A DNA stretch of 64,000 nt from the NCBI GenBank assembly GCA_965248905.1, contig CBDFKS010000007.1:1364001-1428000 (forward strand), in the 5' to 3' direction. The translations under genes were made by a program, and so were the position numbers. Of this stretch, positions 35,017-43,636 are shown piece by piece; position 1 is the stretch's first letter, and each line of letters opens with the position of its first letter. The notes under the pieces were generated by a model. It worked only from the letters and a program-made list of their open reading frames with translations. It searched no databases and was not told the DNA's origin. The stretch comes from CBDFKS01 sp965248905. GTDB lineage: Bacteria > Chloroflexota > Dehalococcoidia > Lucifugimonadales > JAGWBF01.

Positions 35017-35742
35017 ATGACTGAACATTACAGACAATGGGAGGACCCGTCTATGGTGACCCATTTTGCCCAGAAAGGAGTAACCCATTTCTTCAAGAGC
35101 GAGACTTACTTTCTGGAGCAAATCGGTCACGAGATCAACACAGTCCTTGACATTGGCTGCGCCAGCGGACGCTTTACAGAACTGCTTCGGGACATCACAC
35201 CGACCTTTAAATACACAGGTGTAGACCTGAGCTCGGACAATATTGAAAGCGCCCGGCGCCTGTATCCCGAGTACCGATTCCATGATGTCCAAGCCCTGGA
35301 TTTTTCCACAACCGAGCGGTTCGACCTGGTAAACGCAACCGGAGTATGCCAGCACGAGCCCCGTTTTGAAGAGCTTATTGAGAAGATGATCGGTTGGTCT
35401 CGCCGGTATGTACTGTTCGACGTTAAGCTGGCAGCGATCAGGGAGCACCTGGTCGATATTGATGTCGCTTACTACCGGTTCGAACATCCCCTCTATCTCA
35501 TACTGCTGTCTCTCAACCAGTTCATATCGTTTCTTAGGGCCCACGAGAGTATCGCCAAAATCTCGGTCTTTGGCTACGTGACGCCCAAGAACTCGGTAAC
35601 CGTCGTCCCGGAGACGATAGGCGATCTGGTGTCGGCAGGGGTTTTGCTTGAAATGGGTCGCCCGGTGGGAGACGGGGCCTTTCCATATGTCCAGATAGAA
35701 CTACCCCAGTGGCTGGTTCATAAAGACACCGATGAAGGATAA
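35017..35742 (+). CDS. SAM-dependent methyltransferase
   Basis: This 241-residue class I enzyme has motif I VLDIGCASGRFTELL, acidic loop YTGVDLSSDNIESAR, and ATGVCQHEPRFEELI at the substrate edge. The C-terminal part is more divergent and probably forms the acceptor site. It begins 13 bases after the dehydrogenase stop, so it closes the nonulosonate operon. Sugar O-methylation is likely. Confidence 0.82.
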   Translation: MTEHYRQWEDPSMVTHFAQKGVTHFFKSETYFLEQIGHEINTVLDIGCASGRFTELLRDITPTFKYTGVDLSSDNIESARRLYPEYRFHDVQALDFSTTERFDLVNATGVCQHEPRFEELIEKMIGWSRRYVLFDVKLAAIREHLVDIDVAYYRFEHPLYLILLSLNQFISFLRAHESIAKISVFGYVTPKNSVTVVPETIGDLVSAGVLLEMGRPVGDGAFPYVQIELPQWLVHKDTDEG

Positions 35743-35853
35743 GCCGATTTTTGTAGGCAGAACAGAGAACTCGATTTTCATCGGAATAGATAGCAATCAC
35801 AGCAGCCGCAGCGACACGGGTTTGTCAGAACCGACGAGACTGGGTCGTGTACC

Positions 35854-38469
35854 ATGCCAGGATTAGCAAATGCGAAGACGTTGCTCGATCTGCTTCAAGA
35901 CGTGCCTTATGATCGGCCAGCTCTATACGTTCCCAGCGGGCCAACCATATCCTACGGTTCTCTGCGGAAGCAAATTGCGCGACTAGGCAAACAACTCACC
36001 GGCATGGGCATCCAGCAAGGTGACCGAGTTGGTATCGTTTTGCCCAACGGGCCGGTTATGGTCGTAGCGTTGCTGGCCGCGGCTGGGGCCGGCATTGCTG
36101 CTCCACTCAACCCCACATTCAAGAAGGATGAATTCGAATTCTATCTGGATGACATCAGACCGAAAGTCTTGATTGTGCCCGGGAACGTTGGCGCGTCAGA
36201 GGCTCGCGCGGCGGCGGATTTCCCGACGACGATATTAGCGTCTGACATCAACGAAGAAGGAGAGGTTACGCTCACGTCCGGGCGGGGGTCTAGTCCCATC
36301 GGTCGGGAGCCTGCCCCGAGCCCGGATGACATCGCGCTGGTCCTACACACTAGTGGCACTACCAATCGTTCCAAGCGCGTCCCGCTGCGCCATCGCAATC
36401 TTGTGGCCTCATTGCGGAACATCGTGGACTCATATCGGCTATGTCAAGAAGATGTCTCGCTATCTGTCATGCCGCTTTTCCACATCCACGGTATCGTCGC
36501 CTCCCTCCTCTCCGCTTTGGCGTCAGGCGGCTCGGTCATCGTGCCCAGTGGCTTCTTTCCGCCAACGTTCTGGTCCTTGGTTAACACATACAAGGCGACG
36601 TGGTACTCTGCGGTCCCAGCCGTTCACCAGGCACTCCTCACGCAGACTCGGTTTGGCAAAGGTGCCGAGCCATCGTACCAAACCCTGCGGTTTATACGCG
36701 CATGCTCGTCACCGTTACCGCCCCCAGTTATGCACGAGCTGGAAGAGCGGCTCAAGGTTCCCGTCTTGGAAGCGTATGGCATGACGGAGGCCTCGCACCA
36801 GATGTCGTCCAATCTTCTGCCCCCGGCAGAGCGACGCGCTGGCACCGTTGGTGTGAAGTCCGGAGTGGAAATCGCGATTATGGACGACGACAGCAATCTG
36901 CTCCCCTTCAACAGGCGCGGCGAGATCGTTATCAAGGGCCCCAGTGTTTTCGATGGCTACGAGGACAACCAGGAGGCCAACCAGATGTCGTTCACGGACG
37001 GCTGGTTCCGCACCGGCGACGAAGGGTTCCTCGACCAGCAAGGCTACCTCACACTGACCTCCCGTATCAAAGAGTTGATCAACCGTGCCGGAGAGAAAAT
37101 CTCGCCCAGGGAGATCGATGATGTGCTGATGAGGTACCCAGCGGTAGCCGAGGCTGCGGCGTTCGCTGTCGCAAGCGATGTATACGGCGAGGAGGTGGCT
37201 GTGGCGGTCACACTTCGTAGCGACGCTGAAGAGGCCGACCTAAAGATGCACTGTCAGAACCATTTAGCCCCGTTCAAAGTCCCCAGCCACATCTATATCG
37301 TAGACACGATCCCGAAGACCGCAAGTGGTAAGCTCCAACGTCGGATCGTTGCCGAGCATTTTAACGAGGCGATCCGCGCAAAAGAACAGTCTCCGCAGAC
37401 CGAGGGAAATCGCCTCCTTAGCCGTGCCATCTCGCAGTCGGATATCTCTGGCCAACTCCACGGCTCGGCTTTAGATTCGCGCGGGGTGCTAGCGAATTCT
37501 CTCGGAGTTCCCATTGACTCCGTTCACGCTGACATGGCGCTGGGTGATACGCCAGGTTGGGATTCCCTGACACATGTGGTCGTGGTCGTGGAGACGGAGA
37601 GAGCCCTCGGGAGAGAGCTTACAGAAAGTGAGATAGTGGCCGTTTCCACTTTCCGGGGTTTGACAGCCTTACTGATCGGAGAGGAAGTTGGGCACCGTAA
37701 CCCGACAAGGTCGTCAGAGGCAAAGGATTTGGTGAAGAGGCTTTCCGATTTGGGCTATGGCGCCACCCCAGTCAACTATCTCATTGGCGGACTGTACAGT
37801 GCCCTGCGCTCTGCCAATGACGCCGCGGCACTGATTGACGCCTTACTCGAGGCCTTGCCTTCCGGGGCCACTCTGATCAGAGGGGGGTTCACGTTCGAGT
37901 TCTGCAGGACTGGTCGCTATCACCATCGTCACTCACACTGCGAGATTGGACTCACGAATGAAATATTCCGCCTCCGGCCTGACGTTATACGGGGAAATCA
38001 CCCCATGTACTCGTATTTGGCCGCAGGGCCGCTCTCTGAGGATATCGTGCGCCATGAAGGGCCGACTTGCTGGGGAGAAGGGTCGACTATTGACCGTTTG
38101 CTTCGTCGGAAGGATGTCACGGTAGTAAGCTTCGGGTTGCCCCTGGTCGCGCATAACATGACGCCTCTCGCTATGCTAGAGAAGCATCGGGTTCCCTACC
38201 GGTACTTCAAGCAATTCTCCGGGACCGCTGATTTTGGTGAGGGAGTGCAACCCTATGCCACGGCCATGTATGTGCGCCCACTCGACGGGTCGGTGATAAA
38301 CGATTGGAGTCCACTCAGGGAAATATTCCAGAGCCGTGACTTATATCGGGGGTCTGAGAAACTGGAAATCTTCTCATACATGAACCACGATTTAGCCGCG
38401 GTATGCGATGAAGTCTTGCAAACAGAATCCACTGCGCTCCGGCTCAGGGAAGGTGCGGCCAATGGCTAG
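35854..38469 (+). CDS. three-domain acyl ligase / acyl carrier / AAC(3)-like acyltransferase
   Basis: The 871-residue protein combines three parts. Residues 15-510 are an ANL acyl-adenylating enzyme: LHTSGTTNRSKRVP, YGMTEASHQMSSN, GWFRTGDEGFLD, and the lysine of PKTASGKLQRR. Residues 535-610 are a carrier protein with phosphopantetheine serine S571 in GWDSLTH. Residues 625-865 resemble aminoglycoside 3-N-acetyltransferases (AAC(3)/YokD): SGATLIRGGFTFEF, RGNHPMYSYLAAGP and CWGEGSTIDRLLRRKDVTVV. The obvious reading is that an acid is activated, loaded on the internal carrier, and transferred to an amino group, here presumably of an amino sugar. Normal AAC(3) enzymes use acyl-CoA and are about 270 residues. 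No amino-acid-type binding code is evident. Confidence 0.85.
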   Translation: MPGLANAKTLLDLLQDVPYDRPALYVPSGPTISYGSLRKQIARLGKQLTGMGIQQGDRVGIVLPNGPVMVVALLAAAGAGIAAPLNPTFKKDEFEFYLDDIRPKVLIVPGNVGASEARAAADFPTTILASDINEEGEVTLTSGRGSSPIGREPAPSPDDIALVLHTSGTTNRSKRVPLRHRNLVASLRNIVDSYRLCQEDVSLSVMPLFHIHGIVASLLSALASGGSVIVPSGFFPPTFWSLVNTYKATWYSAVPAVHQALLTQTRFGKGAEPSYQTLRFIRACSSPLPPPVMHELEERLKVPVLEAYGMTEASHQMSSNLLPPAERRAGTVGVKSGVEIAIMDDDSNLLPFNRRGEIVIKGPSVFDGYEDNQEANQMSFTDGWFRTGDEGFLDQQGYLTLTSRIKELINRAGEKISPREIDDVLMRYPAVAEAAAFAVASDVYGEEVAVAVTLRSDAEEADLKMHCQNHLAPFKVPSHIYIVDTIPKTASGKLQRRIVAEHFNEAIRAKEQSPQTEGNRLLSRAISQSDISGQLHGSALDSRGVLANSLGVPIDSVHADMALGDTPGWDSLTHVVVVVETERALGRELTESEIVAVSTFRGLTALLIGEEVGHRNPTRSSEAKDLVKRLSDLGYGATPVNYLIGGLYSALRSANDAAALIDALLEALPSGATLIRGGFTFEFCRTGRYHHRHSHCEIGLTNEIFRLRPDVIRGNHPMYSYLAAGPLSEDIVRHEGPTCWGEGSTIDRLLRRKDVTVVSFGLPLVAHNMTPLAMLEKHRVPYRYFKQFSGTADFGEGVQPYATAMYVRPLDGSVINDWSPLREIFQSRDLYRGSEKLEIFSYMNHDLAAVCDEVLQTESTALRLREGAANG

Positions 38470-38508
38470 CCCTATGGCTTCCATCCCGCCGGACGGGGGC
38501 AGCCCTCG

Positions 38509-39525
38509 ATGACGGACCCAAGACGTAAATCAGTGCGTATTGAAGAGACCTCCTTGCTGATGGTCCTTTACCATGTGGTCAAGAGCAAAGAGGATGAGGA
38601 CAAGCTGAGGGGCGTGGAGCTCGAAACGTTCGAGGCCCAGCTGAAATCTCTGGCCCGGACCTACCATTTTATAACCGTTGCAGAGTATGAGGGATATGCC
38701 CGATCAGGGTTTGCTCCTCATCCCTTCCTATGTGTCTTGACCTTCGACGACGCACTGAAGAGCGGTATCCAGAATGCTGTGCCCTTACTTCATCGCCTGG
38801 GTATCCCAGCCAGCTTTTATCCATGTACCCGACCCCTGGTGGAAAATCAGCTATTACACATCCACCGCGTGAACCTTCTTCTGGAAAAGATGGGACCCAT
38901 GGCTCTCGCTGCCTCTGTCGAAGCTGAGGAAAAAAATCTGGATGAGACGTACCAGTTAATTGATACCTGGCAGCCCGACATAAACACGATATACCCTTTC
39001 GAAGAAGCCGACACTCGGAGAATCAAACTGAAGCTCAACTACGAATACCCGCCCGCGACCCGTAACAGGGTCCTGGATGTGATTTTCAGGAGCGAATACA
39101 GCAACGAGTCTGACTTGGCTCGAAACTTCTACCTGAACGTGGACGATATTCGGCAACTAGCTGAACATGGATTTGAGATCGGATGCCACAGCCACGACCA
39201 TGAGGTCATGTCACGGCTGAGTTCTGATGAGCAGAAGGAGCAAGTGCGCAAATCTGTAGGGTTCTTGACCCAGCTTCTGGGCAAGCGTCCACTCACCTTT
39301 GCCTACCCCTTTGGTTTGCCCGGGACCTTCGACGAGGATAGCAAAGGTGCCATCGCCGCGGAGGATATAAGTTGTGCTGTGAGTGTGAACCTGTCCCCGG
39401 TTTTGATTTCAGGCGATCCCCCAGACCTGCTAGACCTGCCCCGGTTCGATGTGTTGGAGGTATTTGATCCTCAGGGCCAGTTGAGGCCTTCCCTTGTCCC
39501 CTCTGTTGTTCACAAGACCCATTAG
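38509..39525 (+). CDS. NodB-type polysaccharide deacetylase
   Basis: This CE4-family metal-dependent deacetylase has 338 residues. The catalytic and metal motifs are visible: LTFDDALKSG (motif 1), GCHSHDHEVMSRLS (motif 2 with its two histidines) and FAYPFGLPGTFDED (motif 3). A helical insertion of about 100 residues lies between motifs 1 and 2. There is no signal peptide, so it may act on a cytosolic lipid-linked or nucleotide sugar. Removing an N-acetyl group would create the free amine that the AAC(3)-like domain encoded just upstream could acylate. That pairing is an inference. Confidence 0.85.
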   Translation: MTDPRRKSVRIEETSLLMVLYHVVKSKEDEDKLRGVELETFEAQLKSLARTYHFITVAEYEGYARSGFAPHPFLCVLTFDDALKSGIQNAVPLLHRLGIPASFYPCTRPLVENQLLHIHRVNLLLEKMGPMALAASVEAEEKNLDETYQLIDTWQPDINTIYPFEEADTRRIKLKLNYEYPPATRNRVLDVIFRSEYSNESDLARNFYLNVDDIRQLAEHGFEIGCHSHDHEVMSRLSSDEQKEQVRKSVGFLTQLLGKRPLTFAYPFGLPGTFDEDSKGAIAAEDISCAVSVNLSPVLISGDPPDLLDLPRFDVLEVFDPQGQLRPSLVPSVVHKTH

Positions 39526-39541
39526 CTCTATCAGCAACCTT

Positions 39542-41014
39542 ATGAGCTTGGCACGGAAACATAAACTTTCGGACGTGGTGTTCCTGGCGATCTCCCAGGG
39601 GTTCGAAGCCCGTTTTTTGCTCCGGACATCGGTCTTGAAGGAACTAAGGTCCCGAGCAAGCCAGGTGGTCATCCTGAGCCCGAACTCCGACGAAGAGTCT
39701 TTTCGGAAAGAGTTCGAGGCAGATAATGTGCACATAGAAAAACTCCGCCTAGGTGCATACGAGAAATACTACAGTGGGTCTCGGATTCAAAGAGGTTTTA
39801 GGGTACTGAGGTATCGGTACCTAGGTGGGAAAGATACCGACCTGACACCCCTGGATGACAAGGGAGGGGGTAGGGGCATCAGGGGCAAGCCGAGCGGCCG
39901 GCTTGTGGGCTATCTTTGGGACCTCCTTCTTGGCGGACTGAGGCAGCACAAGATCCTTCGTTGGGCTTTCTTGCAACTTGAGAACCGGTTGTGTGTCCCC
40001 AGGGTACATCAAGACCTGTTTGATCACTACCGGCCCAGACTGGTAGTGGTCCCCGGAATAGGCTACTACCACGCAGACACATACATTGTACGCGAGGGCC
40101 AACGCAACGGGGCCTTGGGTGTCTCGGTGGTCTACGGCTGGGACAAAGCATATAGCCAGGGGTACGGGGGTATCGTCCCCGACTCCGTGGTGTGTTGGAG
40201 CCCAGCCATGAAAGAGGAGATAAAGAAGTTCCAGGAGATACCCTCGGAGCAGCTCCATATAGCTGGGAACCCTTACTTTGACATGTATGGTAAAAGGATG
40301 AACTCCCAGTCAAAAGAAAGCTGGTGTAATGAGTTGGGGTTGGACCCGAACCGGAGTACTATCCTCTTTGCCACCAAGTCTCCTAACTCTTATCCAAACC
40401 ATTTGATCTGTCGGATGTTGGCCCGTATCATCAACAGTGAACAGCTGACCAAACCTTGCCAGCTTCTTGTACGGCTCCATCCCATTCATTTAAACCCCTC
40501 CTATACCAGGACCGAATACAGCATATACGCGAACCAACAGTACGAAGACATCAGCAAAAGCTTCGATCACGTCGCGGTGTACTGTCCTCAAGCTGCTTCT
40601 GAAGAGATTCCTATGGACCTTAGAGACCAAGAATCAACCGTCATCGCCCACCAGTTGACCAACAGCGACGTAGTGGTCACCTTGTTTTCCACCATCATGC
40701 TCGAGGCTTTCTGTCTGGGAGTACCTGTAATCAATATAGGTTTCGATGTGAAAGACCCCAACCTGAGTAGGGAGTTCCGGCCGATTAGAGTTGACATGGA
40801 CCAGATACATTTGCGGCGTATCATCGCGTCGGATTCAACCTGGGTGGTTGGTAACGAAGCCGAGTTGATAACTGCCCTTGACGAAGCGCTGGAGCATCCG
40901 GAGGCGCGGCGCGACCAGATGGAAGCCGTCCTCAGATCGGAGTGCGGGCCCGTGGATGGTAACTCTGGAGAACGCGTAGCCACCATTATCGCTGATATGT
41001 TGGAAGGGAAGTAA
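39542..41014 (+). CDS. GT-B type glycosyl/glycerophosphotransferase-like protein, paralogue 1
   Basis: This protein of 490 residues starts at ATG 39542 (MSLARKHKLSDVVFLAISQG); an earlier TTG at 39494 would overlap the deacetylase. The N-terminal half holds FEARFLLRTSVLKELRSR and VVILSPNSDEESFRKEFE. The C-terminal half has the GT-B donor region LLVRLHPIHLN and VTLFSTIMLEAFCLGVPVIN. The pattern resembles CDP-glycerol/capsule-type transferases. Two paralogues (41054, 47831) share length and motifs. It probably adds one residue to the repeat unit. A basic hydrophobic stretch near residue 120 may attach it to the membrane. Confidence 0.7.
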   Translation: MSLARKHKLSDVVFLAISQGFEARFLLRTSVLKELRSRASQVVILSPNSDEESFRKEFEADNVHIEKLRLGAYEKYYSGSRIQRGFRVLRYRYLGGKDTDLTPLDDKGGGRGIRGKPSGRLVGYLWDLLLGGLRQHKILRWAFLQLENRLCVPRVHQDLFDHYRPRLVVVPGIGYYHADTYIVREGQRNGALGVSVVYGWDKAYSQGYGGIVPDSVVCWSPAMKEEIKKFQEIPSEQLHIAGNPYFDMYGKRMNSQSKESWCNELGLDPNRSTILFATKSPNSYPNHLICRMLARIINSEQLTKPCQLLVRLHPIHLNPSYTRTEYSIYANQQYEDISKSFDHVAVYCPQAASEEIPMDLRDQESTVIAHQLTNSDVVVTLFSTIMLEAFCLGVPVINIGFDVKDPNLSREFRPIRVDMDQIHLRRIIASDSTWVVGNEAELITALDEALEHPEARRDQMEAVLRSECGPVDGNSGERVATIIADMLEGK

Positions 41015-41053
41015 GCACTCAGCCGTTCCCGAAGGTAGGTGCCGAGAGAATTT

Positions 41054-42553
41054 ATGGCTCCAACTATAGTCATAGCCGCAGCCCAAGGTTTCGAAGCTCG
41101 ACTCTTACTCCGGACCGAGATATTCAGCGCCCTTCGGGAATCCGGAGCGCGCCTTGTCCTGCTCGTGCCGAATCCGGAAGAAGTCTACATGAGAGAAGAG
41201 TTCAACAGCGAGAACGTATACCTCGAACAGCTCCGGATAGAGGATTATCGTGCCTTTGGGCACACCCACCGCCTGAAGAGCCTTCTTCCTTCTATACGGC
41301 GGTATACCGCCAATTGGCACAGAGGTCCCAAAGAATGGCGACAAACGCTGCAGGACTATTTTACGTGGGCCATAAAGTCCCTCACCCGGCGTAAGAGCGG
41401 AGCTGTATTCAAGGTTCTGTTGTGGGTCGCGGTATGGAGTGCGCGGCGGTTCAGCTTCGTGCGACGGGCCCTATTCCATTTCGAGAACTGGGTCTGTCAG
41501 CCAAGATATCACCACGAAATGTTTCAGAAGTACAAGCCGGATTTGCTAGTGGTGAGCAGTCCGGGATACGTTGATTGGCACGCGTTCCTCATGCGCGAGG
41601 CGCGGCACCATGGTGTAAAAACCGCATCGGTGGTCCTAGCGCCAGATTACCCCACCTGCATGGGCTATCCTGGCGCACAACCGGACCATGTGGTTGTCTG
41701 GAACGAGACCATGCGTCAGGAGCTAATCTGCATGGCCGATCTCTCTCCATCCACCCTCCATATAGGTGGCGTAGCCCAATTTGACATCTATCACCGTCCT
41801 CAGGAGATCCCTTCACGGGAAGAATTAGTGGTCAAGTATAGCCTCGACCCAATGCGAAGAATCATTTTCCTTGGCACTCGCGTGCCCAGCATTTATCCCA
41901 ACAGATACCTCGTCGGTCGTTTGGCAGAAGCATTGGCCCAAGAGGGGTTATGGTCAGACTGTCAGCTTCTGGTGCGTCTCCATCCGATTTACTTCCGTCG
42001 ACAGTACCTCGGCGACAAGGGCATGGAGGAGGATCGCCAGGCCTTGTTATCCCTCACCGAACGCTACCCCAATCTAATTCTAGCCACGCCTGAGGTGGTA
42101 TCGGAGCGGTTGTCCTTTGATCTTGATCCATCGGATGCCAACCTGTTAGCAGCCTGTCTGAAGCATTCCGACGTGGTGATCAATGCCCTGTCCACTCTCA
42201 GTCTCGAAGCCGTGGCCGTGGACACACCGCTGATCAACGTTCTGTTCGATGCACCGATCGACATCCGACCGTCAGCATATTATCCCGTAACATTGGCTGC
42301 CACTTGGCCGCATAACATACGCATTCTTCGGTCGGGAGCCTGCCGAATCGCCCACAGCAATGAAGAGCTCATCGAGTCAGTCAAGTTGTATCTGAAAAAC
42401 CCACAATTAGATAGGGAAGCGCGGGCCAGACTTCGGGAGAGCGAATGCGGGCCCCAGCCATGGGATGGCCACGCCGGATGGCGAATCGGGGAGCAAATTC
42501 TCTCCCTGGTCAATGGAGAAAAAGCGGTTACCACAGCTCCGAAGATCGGCTGA
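41054..42553 (+). CDS. GT-B type glycosyl/glycerophosphotransferase-like protein, paralogue 2
   Basis: This 499-residue protein starts at ATG 41054 (MAPTIVIAAAQGFEARLLLR). It matches paralogue 1 in the opening QGFEAR(L/F)LLRT, the DxxxMREEFNSENVYLEQL region, the FENWVCQPRYHHEMFQKYKP segment and the C-terminal LLVRLHPIYF and VINALSTLSLEAVAVDTPLI. The acceptor loops differ, so it probably forms another linkage. It follows paralogue 1 by 39 bases and is likely co-transcribed with it. Confidence 0.7.
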   Translation: MAPTIVIAAAQGFEARLLLRTEIFSALRESGARLVLLVPNPEEVYMREEFNSENVYLEQLRIEDYRAFGHTHRLKSLLPSIRRYTANWHRGPKEWRQTLQDYFTWAIKSLTRRKSGAVFKVLLWVAVWSARRFSFVRRALFHFENWVCQPRYHHEMFQKYKPDLLVVSSPGYVDWHAFLMREARHHGVKTASVVLAPDYPTCMGYPGAQPDHVVVWNETMRQELICMADLSPSTLHIGGVAQFDIYHRPQEIPSREELVVKYSLDPMRRIIFLGTRVPSIYPNRYLVGRLAEALAQEGLWSDCQLLVRLHPIYFRRQYLGDKGMEEDRQALLSLTERYPNLILATPEVVSERLSFDLDPSDANLLAACLKHSDVVINALSTLSLEAVAVDTPLINVLFDAPIDIRPSAYYPVTLAATWPHNIRILRSGACRIAHSNEELIESVKLYLKNPQLDREARARLRESECGPQPWDGHAGWRIGEQILSLVNGEKAVTTAPKIG

Positions 42554-42666
42554 TTACCGCCAAGGCGTATCTATCTGGCTACCTTATGCGGCCGCCTCGC
42601 GTTACACAGCCACTGCCCTAGCTGCATCTTGGTTAGTCGTCTCGTCACGACAGGAGAAGGACTAAA

Positions 42667-43626
42667 ATGAACTCGGAAGTAGATGACCGAGCGTCCCTGG
42701 AATCTGCCACCGGCCGACTTTTCGGTGAGTTGTGGTCCCCCTACGACGACAGACTTTTCGAGGACTCGGTACAGCTTTTCCCACGGCGTCTCCAACTAGC
42801 GGGCTTTGAACTGGAATGGTTTAAGGGCAAAAAATGTCTCGATGCCGGGTGCGGTGGCGGACGAAACAGCGTAGCGATGGGACGCCTTGGCGCCAGTCAG
42901 GTCATTGGGATCGATATCGGTGAAGAGGGGCTAGAAAATGCCCGGCTTCGAGCTAAGGGAATGCCCAATGTAGAGTTCAAGTACACGTCAATTCTAGATA
43001 CTCCTTTCCCTGATGGAGCCTTCGACCTGGTTTGGTGCGCAGGCGTGTTAATGACGACAGCGGAAGAAGAGCGGGGTCTGGACGAACTGGCCAGGATTAC
43101 CAAGAGCGGTGGCCACCTCTACTTGCTTGTGTACGCCACCGGCGGCGTGCGCTGGCCATTGATTCAGTTGTTACGGCCCCTGGCCTCTCAGATTGGTCTG
43201 CCGGACGTGGAACATGCCATAACCTTGGCGGCACTCCCTCCCAACAAGAGACGTACCTTTCTTGACGATCTGTTCTGTCCTCAGCTCGAATTCTATCACT
43301 GGCACCGTCTGGCCAGGATGTTGCGCGAACGCAACTTCCTAGAGATTCAGCGCTGGGGCCCCGTCTGCCGATTAGACCATGAGACGAATCTAGAAACGTA
43401 CAGACAAGACTTGGAGGCTCTTTTATCGCTGTTCGCTGCCGGCGCTGACGGACAACCAGGACCCAACTCAGCCCTCTTCAAGGCCGGTCAAAAAGCCATA
43501 AAATCCACCATGGACGGCATACGTTGGTTTGAAAACGCAGTCTGCCAAGGCCATATTCCGCTCAACGAGGCCATGGATCGGGTGATCGGGCAAGGTCATC
43601 ACCGAGTGATGGCGGTGAAAGGCTGA
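42667..43626 (+). CDS. SAM-dependent methyltransferase
   Basis: The 319-residue class I enzyme has motif I CLDAGCGGGRNSVAMGRLG, acidic loop VIGIDIGEEGLENAR, and FDLVWCAGVLMTTAEEERGL. The C-terminal half is helical and cysteine-containing, with HWHRLARMLRERNF. AGGAGA precedes the ATG. It is followed 10 bases later by asnB, and this MT-AsnB pairing is common in glycan loci. The acceptor is unknown. Confidence 0.85.
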   Translation: MNSEVDDRASLESATGRLFGELWSPYDDRLFEDSVQLFPRRLQLAGFELEWFKGKKCLDAGCGGGRNSVAMGRLGASQVIGIDIGEEGLENARLRAKGMPNVEFKYTSILDTPFPDGAFDLVWCAGVLMTTAEEERGLDELARITKSGGHLYLLVYATGGVRWPLIQLLRPLASQIGLPDVEHAITLAALPPNKRRTFLDDLFCPQLEFYHWHRLARMLRERNFLEIQRWGPVCRLDHETNLETYRQDLEALLSLFAAGADGQPGPNSALFKAGQKAIKSTMDGIRWFENAVCQGHIPLNEAMDRVIGQGHHRVMAVKG

Positions 43627-43636
43627 GGGGCCGAGC

